Source: Sisyra terminalis (Eukaryota; Arthropoda; Insecta; Neuroptera; Sisyridae). Taken from it: a DNA stretch of 64,000 nucleotides. Of this stretch, positions 1 through 11,900 are shown piece after piece. The notes under the pieces were generated by a model that was given only the letters and a program-made list of their open reading frames with translations, was not told where the DNA came from and ran no database searches. Every line of letters begins with the position of its first letter. Within the stretch, counting starts at the first letter, position 1. Location: NCBI GenBank assembly GCA_958496175.1, contig OY292276.1, forward strand, positions 32,756,449 through 32,820,448. Direction: 5' to 3'. Made by a program: the position numbers and the translations under genes.

Positions 1-763
1 ATATCTCTCGATATATATCACGAAAACTCAAAAACATTTTTTACCATTAAATTTTAGGGCAACAGTTTTAACATAATATGTAGGACCATTTTTCGAAACC
101 TTACCTTAAGTTTAAAATGGGGCTATAAATATCAGTTTAAAGTTTTTAGATTTTAATCTTTTAACGGTTAAGTTTTAGACTTAAGAGAGTTAGTGGCAAT
201 CGTATAAAATGATTTATTGAAAGTAATAAAAAATATTACAAAAATTGTTTTAAATCACTAAAGTCTCGTTTCATTGTACAAGATTATGTGGTGTAAAAGT
301 TTATTGCAAGTTATATTTGTTTATGATAGAATGCAGTGAATAGCAATTATTGTTAATTACTTCTAAGAATAACTTGTTTTTAAAGATTCAAAGTAAATCG
401 AAAGTAGAATTGTTTAAATTTTTGATGGAATTGTAATTCACTGTGAGTAATATTATTTTCCTCAAATAGTGACTCTCTACCTATATGAAAACGAAGAAAT
501 TGTTGATTTTTTTTTTCAAATTTAAGAGAAAAAAATCAGCTTATCTCCTGCGTTACATTAAGGATATTGTAGAAAAACACCTGTTAAATGAACGTAGTAA
601 GCGATTTTTATTTACTATTTTTAACAATGGTTTGCGTTTCACCTTCATTGTAATATCCCAATTTATATCTAATTTTTATAAAGTGCAATACAGTTGTGGT
701 AATTCACTCTTTTGTGACTAGAAATTTAATTGTAACGATTCTAAAAACATTTTTTTATTATTA

Positions 764-902
764 TTTACCGTTGCTTTATAACTACCAATGTATTTAGCGA
801 CTCTAGGGTTAATAAAAATCCGTAAATCGAAAGTTTGCTCGAAACAAGATTCGAACCAGCTTTGAAGCGATCATCTTGACCACTCGGCCACCAGTAAGCT
901 GT
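764..902 (-). repeat. tRNA-derived SINE, copy 1
   Basis: Read on the - strand, the head shows a Leu/Ser-tRNA-like A box (GGCCGAGTGGTCAAGATG) and B box (GGTTCGAATC), the RNA polymerase III promoter of a tRNA-derived SINE. A body follows that is shared with the other copies (TTATAAAGC near 775). Not a functional tRNA: no full cloverleaf was seen. Confidence 0.7.
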
Positions 903-1589
903 TAATAGTGAAGAGTGCTGATAAAAATAGCCATGGCAGATGCCGATTTCATTTTCTTTTGTCCTTTATTCCATTTTTCAATCATAAATGTCATTTAATC
1001 GATGGATGCAATTTCGAAAATATTTTTTTGTATGTCTTTACCAACTGATAGCCTAGTTTTTTTTTAAAAAATCATTAATGTCAAATATGTTATTTCTAAA
1101 TTATCAAGTTTGTAGTCCTTCAAGTTACAGACTGCTTTTTTGCAACGGGCACTGGGTCTTAAGTTGTCGTTTTTTTACGATATTGTAAGCGTTTCTTTGC
1201 AAATGTTAACTGGCATATGTTAATTAGAAAGTTTTTTGTCAAACGTGCAGAAACTGCTCCAAACAACAACGTTTGAGCCTTCCATTGGTTTTAATAGCAT
1301 CTAAATTATGCGAATCTCATCACTTCATTTTAAATGTTTCGTTTTTCAAGATGGCTTTCTTGGTGAGTAATTTGATCCAAATACTCTAATGCCCTAGGGA
1401 ATTCAATGGAATATTTAAACATTTTTGGACAGTTTAAATCGACCCAAAAGTACGTTTTTTTTTAATGTGTCACGTCATTCCTCCAAGTGCGTCAAGCTTT
1501 ATTCTTAATAGGCGACTTTACTTTGCTCGGTACATATACTTATGTCACTAACTCACTAATATTCTTTGTTTAGGTTTATTGCCTATCGT

Positions 1590-2186
1590 GAGGGGCCATT
1601 CATTAATTACGTTAAGGGAAATTTTGATGACTTTAGACCCCCCCCCCTTCCTCCATGTAAGGGTATAGAAGATTTCTCGAACTTCCCCTCTCCTTTTTTA
1701 CCTAAGATTCAACCTCGTTCTTCTAAATAATAAAATGTTAGAAAAGGATTAATTACACTAAACCTTACAGTTTAACTTGAATCAAAAATTTCATTTTTCG
1801 CAAATAATAATTCAAATTATAATCTTTAATAATTTAAATACGATTAATACATGGACAAATGTACTATATTTTTTCTGTAGCATCAAAAATAGATTCAAGT
1901 GAAAACATTTAAAATTTTAATAAGTATTTTTTTCTGAGCAATATTTTTTTTTTAAATTGGAATTTAATAACATTGCATGTAATTGAATGTATACTATAAA
2001 GTGAAGAAAACCATTCGAAATCCAAATGGAATTAGATTCTTAATATTGAATTTTGATTTACTAAGTATTATAATACGTAAGAAGGAGTTTCACCACCTCC
2101 AGGTAACATAAGGAACTGTAGAGATGTAGAGATTTTTTAGCCCCCCTCCTCCTTAGTACTTTTACGTAATTTTTGAATGGCCCCTG
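1590..2186. mobile_element. Non-autonomous DNA transposon with GGGGCCATTCA inverted ends
   Basis: Left end AGGGGCCATTCATTAATTAC and right end ...GTAATTTTTGAATGGCCCCT are inverted repeats. Imperfect similarity continues inward (GC-rich CCCCCC and CTCC tracts on both sides). About 600 bases, no coding frame. Target duplication not clear. This CAGGGGCC-type end is common among insect hAT-like MITEs (recalled knowledge). Confidence 0.55.
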
Positions 2187-3743
2187 AAATATGAACATTG
2201 TTGTAATTTTTGTCATCCAGGAAAATTCCATATCTCAAAGCAGGATTTTAAAACATTGAAAAGCATAAGTATAACTCATTCATAAAAAAAATTAATTAAA
2301 TTGCCTTTTTTATGTTTTTTTGTAAATCTATTTTGTGATACCTTACATGATTATGTAGGCTGGACGTTTTATTTCATTCTTCAGTAACGCGTAGGGAATA
2401 CTTTCCCTTATTTTTCTTACGTAATAATATATTCTATTTTGAGTGAAACAAAAGATAATGGCAAAAAACAAATTTCGGCAATATCGATTCAACAAAAAAG
2501 GTAATTTAAAAACAGAAGTATTTTAATTTTTTTAAACAAATTCTGCTTCAAAAATTGAGTCAAAATTTAAATGAACATATTATGCTCGAATTGTACATAT
2601 TAATGCACATTCGGATGTTCGAGAGTTTTGAATGTGTGGTTCACTCTTATATTTCACATAGAATGATATTATAAAATAAATTGGAAAATTTTTATTTTAA
2701 AACTATAGATTGTATTAGTTTTTTTTCTTTTATTGAAATTTCTGTTATTAACAAGTTAAATGTATGAAAACTTTCAAAAAACGTTCTTTTAGAAGTGAAT
2801 GGTTATAAAGTTTTAAAATTTTAGCTATTATTTATTTTCACTTTAAACCGTAACTATTGAATTAAAGTTTATAAGAAAATTATATTTATCAAAATAGAAA
2901 ATTGATTGAAGAAATGAGAAAAGAAAATCAATTATTGATATATAACTGATACAAAAGTATGGGTTTGAGTATACAAGAATATGAACTATTTATGTAAATC
3001 ATATTTATAGGTTCATTATGTTTGAGGATTTTTTTTTTCTTAAATGAATACCTAAGTATGTACTATATATATTAACTATGAATGCCATTTAAATAAGGAA
3101 AGTTTTGTGGAGAAATTATAGAACATCAAATTTTCTAAAATATCAATACTTTTATAATCTTAATATCATTATTTCGCTTTAACAATCGGATTAGTTATTA
3201 GGAAAATTAGTTTGCCCTTGTCTGTTATAGTATTAATTTTTTTATGACATTTTTAAAATTTCGTGAGGTTCGTAATCATATTTTTGTGGTAGAGTATAAT
3301 TTTTAGTTCAATCGAAAATACCACTTTTATTTTTAATATATAGGATATCTCAAGATTAGATATGAAAATTCAAAGAACATTCTAAAGAGGTAAAATTTGC
3401 AATCTTATATACATAAATTAGTCTCAAAACAGTTTTGCTTTCGATTTATTTCTTTTATTATGTTTCATTTTGCTTAAAACAGTTTTTACAGTTTATGCGT
3501 AAAAAAGCTAGAAACAAAAGTTGTAATTTTAAAAAGAAATACGGTTAATTTATTCTAAAGTTATTTTATCTCACACCAAAACGTAAAATAATATAATTAT
3601 TTGAATGTCAAAGACTTAGGATTTAACCTGATAATATCTGCCGACTGCCTCATTAATGACACCTTAGTCGTTCAATTATCTTTTGTTGTTTGATGTCTAC
3701 AGATCTATATATCCGCAATTTCTTAAATAACGATATTTATTGT

Positions 3744-3853
3744 TAGTAATATCCGACTGAAATTGTTTCGACACTAAATTGGAGTTTCGGTTTCGGCTGA
3801 AACTACGACCAAAACTACGTTCGTGAGTTTCCGTGCTACCGTCGGAAGTAATC
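3744..3853. mobile_element. Short remnant related to the hAT-like family at 47167
   Basis: Contains TTTCGGTTTCGGCTGAAACT, closely matching subterminal sequence of the 47167 element, with inverted TCCGAC / GTCGGA near its ends. Probably an internally deleted, decayed relative. Confidence 0.35.
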
Positions 3854-5093
3854 AACGAATTAAAGATTCTGGCGTAGTATAATTTCATTGATTATGAATG
3901 TGTTTCAACAATGAAACGGGTTGTTTTTAAAATGAACTTATTTATTTTTCATTTATAACAGCTTAATTGTAATTAGGTAAAAGGTATAAAACGGCACAGG
4001 GATATAATAGTTTAGATGACTATAATTTGGCATTGGATAATTCTCTACTTAGTTTTTAAATCAATTCGCAAATCAATCGACCATAATCAAAATTGAGCGA
4101 CAAAATAGACGTTGCACAAATGATACGTTGCCAGATTATATCAGTCTAAAGTGTACCGGCACCAAAAAAACAACATTGCACACAAATATTTCTAGGCCAG
4201 TTTTAAAAATTAAATCCCACCTATGGAATGGACTAGACGTTGAAAATATTTTTTAGAACCACACATAATCGATTTAGATAGCTAATAGTTCATCATGAGT
4301 GTTATTTCAGTACAATTCAATAGCTTAAATAAATCTTATAGTTAAATATAGAATTCCACTACGGACTCCAGTATTTCTTTTATCTCTAGATTCTAGATAA
4401 ATATTGTTTTTTAAATGTCTTTAGTACAAATTTACTAAAAGCTGTCCATTATTTACCAGCGTAACCACAGACCTAGAAAACCTAAAATTATCAGGGAATT
4501 CAATTCAATCTTGAAATATCAGGGATTTAAAAAATTATCGGGGAAATTTAAGAGTTTTAAACCATTTCTAAACTAGTGATACAATTTTGCTCATAGGTGT
4601 ACCAAGTTTGATCAAAATCGGTTGAAAACTATAGGAGTTATCCTGATTACAAGGCCCTTTATATTACAGGTTTATAAATTTCTTAACTAATAGTTTTTTT
4701 GGTACCTATTCCAGTAATTAATACATGCGACAGAAAAATTTGGTCAAAATTTCACCATAAGTGGTCACCATAAGACAATAATCTTAAGTCATGAAAAAAT
4801 ATCCTAGAAAACCTGAAATTATCAGGGAAATTTAAAATTGTTTCTCTGTGATTGCCCTGTTTACGGAAAGGAAATGATTTTATACTCCTTTTCCTTTAAA
4901 ACGTAAGATGTTTTATTTCATTAACTCTCCCCCTCCGTTTTACATCACATTGTTTATAAATATATTAAATTTCTTATTGAAAAATTTGTTCATTCCACCA
5001 TAGTTTTTTTATAAAGTATGGTTTTCTAAGATGAGGTCAATTGAGCCTCAACACTAAAAATTATCAATATCGACATCTTTAATAATAATTCAA

Positions 5094-5425
5094 TATCTTT
5101 TAACATTACAACGGCTGAACTGATTTTAATGAAATTTGGAACACAGGTACAATTCATTCTTGCGATTCATTCTTTGTACAAAAGGCTATATTTCATTAAA
5201 AAAGAGAAGGTATCTCTTTTATATAACTGGGGAATGGAAAAAAAATCCTGCCTGCATAATCCCGTGATTTAAAAAATTATGTTGAGATCTAAAAATAGTT
5301 TTCATTTAGTAGGGAAAAGTCCACCATTTTCTATATTTTCGGACTGATAGAAAATTGAATAAGAAAATACTATTCACATATTAATATGTGACGAAGATGA
5401 AGTTGAAATCAGCTAGTACTATTAT
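5094..5425 (-). repeat. Widespread arthropod-type interspersed repeat, full-ish copy
   Basis: On the - strand it starts AGTACTAGCTGATTTCAAC, continues through CCATTCCCCAGTTATATAAA, and ends with CCAAATTTCATTAAAATCAG then TTCAGCCGTTG. This order is a very common repeat layout in insect genomes (recalled, not searched). No coding capacity. Confidence 0.55.
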
Positions 5426-5964
5426 ATTGTTTGATAAATGTAAATTCTAAGATATTTCATTTCGGAGGCCTTTAGCCCGAGGATATCACTATTAAGTGGT
5501 TTCGAGGAAGTTTTAATGACTTCCAAAAATTAACAAAGTTGCTTCTTGAAATATTTGCTTTGTGTACAATAAACCAAATAATTAAATATTCACTTGATCT
5601 TTTTTTTTTGTTTCAATGAAAACACAATTACCTACTGAAAATATCTTTATAAAATGTGGTTTTTTACATTTCGAAAATAAAATTTGAATAAAAATCCTAA
5701 AATATTTTACGGTATTAGACTAAAGAATTAAGTAAAGATAATAAAGAACAATCGATGTTTTTTTTTTAAATTTTCCATTGCCAAAAGTAACATATTGTTT
5801 TAAATGCCTTTGTATTTTTAGCACATATTTTTCATGTTTGTAGAATTTTTATTTAGAAGTTTACACATATATGTATACCTTTACATGATTCGGTCAATGA
5901 CCAAGTAGTTATAATTGTTAAATTTTATCAATAACTTCTTTTATGCTTATCATTTTTTTTTCAG

Positions 5965-8900
5965 CACGAAAGATGTATTGCCGAATCGTCGATGGGGTTC
6001 ATTCAGAACGTAAGTGAAACTTAAGTTTTCTATTCGAATTTATCATTTTCCCGTTAAATTGAAAATCGTGTTTTATTCAATTTATCATTAAAGCCAACAA
6101 GAAATAATAATGTGGTAATTTTTAACTAACGTTAGAAATACCGTGACGTTGTTAATACAATATTTTAAGTTGATCAACGAAGAAATGTGTGACTCGTTCT
6201 AGTTTTACCTAACGGCTTTTCTTCATATCTTTTTTTAAATGTTTGAATATGTTATATTTAACTTGGTAATGTTATTAGAAATAACTATAATTTTTACAAT
6301 AAAACTACATTATTAAAAATGTAGTTTTTGCGTTTAAATTAAAATTGCTGTATTTCAGTCTGGCAAGTGCTTGCTTGCTCTTGATAATGGAAATCCGTGA
6401 AACACGCAATTTTTTATAATACTTAGTCTCTGAATAATTTCTTTGTATTGTTTTCGTACGTGTTTCTTCTTATCAAAATTTCATTGTTGAGATAGGGAAA
6501 CGTTAACCTTTGTCCTTTTTTTTAGATCTACAAAACGTACCATTGGTGGCTCAACCGCACTAACTACTAGGTAATTACAGTGATGACAAATTACATGTTT
6601 TGCATAATATGTTTATTTATATTGTTATTTCTTTCAATTCAGTTCAAGTTTCAATTCATCAGGTCGAAGCTCGACATGTGATACAGCGGACGATATGTAT
6701 TCGGACATTTCTATTGAAGATGATGTGCACGATCTTAACCATAAGGTAATACTCCTGTTATTTACAAATTAATTAATATGTATATCCAAAAATAAATCTT
6801 TCTTACTGATGAGAACAACAGTGAATAATATAAAAGACTATGGCTAATTCACATAAGGAATCATTCATAAATTACGTACCTTTAGAGGGTTTCCCGAACG
6901 ATGGGTTTATAAAATCTTTTTTTTTCGCATAAATTGCTTCCTGAACATGTCTAAAATTTGGTGGTAAACTATTTGTTTTTAAAATTGGAAGTTGTTACAA
7001 AGATACAGAAATCGTTATAATTTTAACCGTACTTAAAACGTTAAACGTATTTTTCTCAAAACTTTGTTTTTCAAACTTGTTTCGAGAAAGGTTTGACCGA
7101 TTGATTTCCAATTTATAGGGTAAATTTAGCACATGTAGACGCACGGAATGAACTAAAAATCTATACTTACTATTATTTTTTTGTAACAAAAGCAGCCGTG
7201 AAATTGCATTTTTTTTTTTTCAGAAATCTGTCAAAAATTCAAATTTCCATATTTTCAATTGATTTTAGTTTATTCCATGCTTTTAAACCTACAAATTAAA
7301 ATACCGTTTTTTTACTCGAAATAAGCCAATAAGCCGAAATTGTGGAGACAGTGAACGTACGTTTTTTGGAAATATATGTTTTTGGAACGCTATAACTCAC
7401 TTTTAGCTACAAATTTGTATATTCTTCCTGGTACGGTGTTAAAAATAGAACATACAATACAATGTATTTACTATATTTAAAAAAAATCTGAAATATTAAA
7501 TGTTTATAAACATTGTTTCAACTGATCATTGTTTAAATTAAAATGCATCAATTATTATCGTTATTAATTATTATTGAAGTGAATATGTCTTTAGCATCGT
7601 TGTAATTTGAAATTTGATGAAACGAAAAAGCGACAGTAAAAAGAGAGAAACACATTATTTACAAAGGATTTAACGTGCGAGAGATTGAGATAGAAAACAT
7701 ACAGTGTTTCCATGGTTTCCACTGATCTGTTTGTAATAGATAGCGCACTGTGTAATAAACAAAACACCGCACTAGAAGTAACCCACAAATTTCGGTGGAA
7801 CTAAGCAAAATACAACATCGCCTGTATTGGAAAAGCATTGAAAGAGAGACTTATATATAGAAGTCTCTTTTCTCTGGTGTGGGAAATTGAACCAATCGAA
7901 GACAGTATAATGCAAGCGCTTATTTTAAACCCTTATTTGTGTAGGTTGGCGCATAACGGTACTCAATTGCCGACTGTTATTAATTGTCATCAATTTTGAG
8001 GTAAAAAAAACTAACATGAACCCCTTACACTATACCTCTGTAAAAATATCCTAAAAAAAAAACAATAATTGCTTAAAAATAGGTCGTTACACGGGAGAAC
8101 CCCCTTAAGGCACTCGGGGAGAGTGACACATTTCTTCAAAATTTTCTTATTTTGTGTGGGAGAAAGTATTTTTCATGTAATTCATAAATATACATATTCT
8201 TTTAATTTGAAACTTAAATTCGCATATTCTTTACTAATTTAAGGCATTATTATATTATTAAAAAAACAATTAAAACTTATTGTTTTTTTTTCCAATATTT
8301 TTTTCTTTGTGAAGTTTTAAAAAATAAAATAAATTAGCTTCACCAACGTGCGACGAAACAATGTATGAATACTTGTCAATACCCGCTACTTCGTCAACGT
8401 AACATAGAAAATGTCAAAAATGTTAAAGATTCTTTTTAATAATTATCGAGAAATATACATTGCATTTTCTTATTTAAAAATATTCATTTCTTAAATTTGC
8501 GAACGTCTATAAAAGCATACGAGTTTATATTATGTATAAATATGTCTGGTATCATATCTTTGATTTAATTAAAAAATTGCTGGGCTTGCAACTTTTACTT
8601 GACAAAAAAATAATAAGATTCCACAAAACAATGAACACCGGATAATAACACAAAAATATTATAAATTGGAGTACTAAAATTAAATACCTATACAAGTATT
8701 TCTTGTATTGGTACCGTTATTGGTTACCATTATTGAAATTTATTTAAAAATTTAAAAATCAAGTTTATGCTAACATTTAAATCGGGAATTAAAGGTAGCG
8801 AACTTAAAAAAATACACAAAATTTCTGTCTAGTTTTTAAAGTTTGGACATTTGTTAAGTTAAAATTTTCTCAATAATAAGTAAATAGGTGAAAATTTGAA

Positions 8901-11900
8901 AAAAAATCGATCTCTTATTTCACCTTTCAAGGTTGAAAATTAAAGAAGAAGTTAGGGTGTTTGTACTTCTATTAGTTTTACAAAAATCTTGATTCTTGCT
9001 TCATCAGTTTGTATAAATGTTGTATATAATACAATGATAATCCTTTATCATTGTTGATAGAAAATTCTGGACATTTTTGGTTAAAAATTGTAATTGCTGA
9101 CATCAGCTATTTATTATCGGAATCAAAGGTATAATAAAAAGTAAAATCAATGGGTGTAATTTATTTACAAACTAAAAATAATGATTCAAATCGGGTCCGC
9201 AAATTTTAATTGATGGGCCCTTAAACAGATAAGCAGAGAGACATTGTATTTTATATATGCAAGTATAAAGCTAAAAATGTTTAAATATATTTTTATCGGA
9301 ATGACATTTTTTGAAACGCAGACCACTTTTTTCGGGAATCATTAGATCGATTTTGATGACGGTTTTTGCTTTTTACTTGTTTTGAGTATTGAATTAGGAT
9401 TTTCAAGATTGAAACCTTCTCCGGAGGAGGAAAGAACTAAATAATGGCGGAATAATGGTGGTCTTATGCGGGCACAAATTTCATAAACCGTTTTCTTTCT
9501 TTTTCGATTTAAAAAAAAAGTAATATTTAAAGATAAACAATATTTTGTGAAATTTTCATTTAAAAATGTTAAACATTTAGTAGATCAGTTTTTTATTAGC
9601 AAAATTGTATAGTACTGTTAAAGTATATACTAACAGTAACTAGTACTTAATTAGTATAGATACTAGTTGATATATTATAAACATTACCTTTTTCTGACGG
9701 TTTTTAGCTTTCATTTCACTTATAAGTTGTTTTTTTTTTTTATCTCAGATATTCGAAAACTATTTGGCGTGTTTTTTAATTTGAATAGTTTCCAATTTAA
9801 CCCCTTTTTGTAAATATACCTACGGCTAATTTTCTGCTCAAACAATGACTAGTAATATAAAGGAAAATATACAACTTTCAGTGGATATATTTCATGTATT
9901 CATTGTATTGCAGTAATAATTTTAAAAATGTATCTTATTTAAAAAATGTAAAAATTTCAGTAGAAAAGTGCACGTGATTGTTAAGAAATTATGACTACCG
10001 TTTCCAAAAATAAAATTTAAAAAAAAACGAATGTAATTTTATTCTTATTGTAGACGTTTATAATTTCCAAAGATGACCTATAACACCTTATATGAAAAAA
10101 TAATTTAAAACTTGTTTATTAATTTTAATGTATCTTCAACGATACTTAGCACGATTATATAAACTTACATTTATTTTCATTATCATTTTATGTTTTCATA
10201 CAATTGTTAACAACTTTTTATAGTGATTTATAAAATGCATCTATCATCCATTTTTTTTCATGTAAACCTTAAAATTGCTGGGACCTACGAATGAACAGGA
10301 CATACAGCTTCTGTCCTTTTAAACCCTGAAAATGGTTTTAAAAAAATGTGTTTTATTGTGAATCTTGAGTTTCTTAAAGATTTTCTCCGTTTGCTATTAT
10401 TAGGAATTCGTATTTAATGAAAAAACAGCTCCGTTTATTTCTTATTTGTCTGCGCTATAAGTTATACATTTTTATTGATTATAAATAAATATGAAATGTG
10501 TACATAATTTATATCTATCATTCAATCGAATATTTTTTTCTTTGAATAAGAGAGCATATAAAATCAATAGAAACATTGTAACAAGTTGAATACTACTATG
10601 TTATAAGTAGTAATAGAGTACGTAAGGGAAGTGAGTAATAATTTATATTTTAAGTGTACTGTTATCTGAGCTAAAAACATCTAAAAAACTAACAATTATT
10701 TTATTCAAACAACCTATTGTCAATAAATATTTAAATTATTTTTTTTATTATTAATAAAAACAAATAATAGCATTTGTAATCTTGTAATCCAATATTCTTT
10801 CTATCATGCATTATTTAGTTTATTTTCATGCCTAAGTATCGTATTTGAAAATAGAAGCGGTGTTATATTTTATCCTCTTCAAAAATTGATAAGACGGATA
10901 CAAATTGTCTTCGCCGAAAAATATTAGATTATTTTAAGAAACCTTCGCTTTATAACTGCCAAAGTTTTTAGCAACTCTAGGGCTAATAAAAAGCCATAAC
11001 TTCAAAATATTGAATATTTGCTAAGAATAAGAATCGAACCACCTACCAGTTGTGGAGTGGCCACCTTGACCACTCGGCCATCAGTGGGCCTTTATTTCTT
11101 TAATTACATTTATTAATTATTTCATACAAAAACTTAGTTTACATATAATTAATAGATACATTAACGCATTAATGCTAGTACTTACTCTTATACATACTTT
11201 AATGGTAACATTTACACTATTATGTATGATATATATATATATATATATACATTAATTTCTTCGCGCTGTTTTTAATTTATTATTTTAGTTAGTTCTTTTT
11301 CATTGTATCTTACAAGTCTTAATATATACACCTTTTTGATCTTAATAATTATATAATTCGTTAGGATCTCACCCTGGTCATAAACATATTTAAGAAATGG
11401 AGCTAGATTGATCTTTTTAATCTCGTATAATCAGAAACTATTTCATTAAGTTGTTTAAATCGCAAAATTTTTGCTCAAGGTCTGTCTTAGTGGATTGTGG
11501 AAACCACAAATTGTGATAATGTTTTACTCAAATTTTTGTGATTCACTTAAGATAATGAAAAGTTGTTCAAAACAATCATTTAACTATTTAATAGAAACAT
11601 TTTCATTGTTCTCAATCAAATTTCCAAACATTAAAAGTAACATCACAAGATGTCATAAGATTTAGTGTAAATATATAGATTTAGGTATACTTTAACTTGA
11701 ACGGTAACATGTATATTGGTTATTCAATTTATAACTTACATTTTTAAAATACACATAGGGTAATAACGTTTGATATTATATTGACCAATTTTAAAACCCT
11801 TAAAAAGTAACGATATATCATTAAATATTGCTAAACAAAAAAGTCTCGTAAAAAATGCTTAAGCATTTCTATGCCATTTTTTCAAAATAATATTCTGTAT

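Larger units (their letters stand above)
1..5964 (+). other. Upstream intron or flank of nuf; TE debris
   Basis: No coding exon was recognised here. It holds a tRNA-derived SINE (764-902), an inverted-repeat element (1590-2186), a hAT-like remnant (3744-3853), a decayed repeat with a motif CCTAGAAAACCT near 4475 and 4801, and an arthropod-type repeat (5094-5425). Because the 5965 exon starts within a codon, this is probably nuf intron. The short open frames, such as 485-721, look like chance AT-rich frames. Confidence 0.5.

Noticed and set aside
485..721. 78-codon frame near the left edge
   Set aside because: Phe/Lys/Ile-rich, uses long T and A runs, no motif or splice context; consistent with chance in AT-rich DNA.
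838..900. tRNA gene on the - strand
   Set aside because: It has good A and B boxes, but no full cloverleaf is evident and the same head recurs with a shared body at 11.0, 23.1 and 41.0 kb, so it is a SINE.
1640..1650. C-homopolymer as a regulatory site
   Set aside because: The matching GC-rich tract at the other end of the element shows it is part of the terminal inverted repeat of a transposon.
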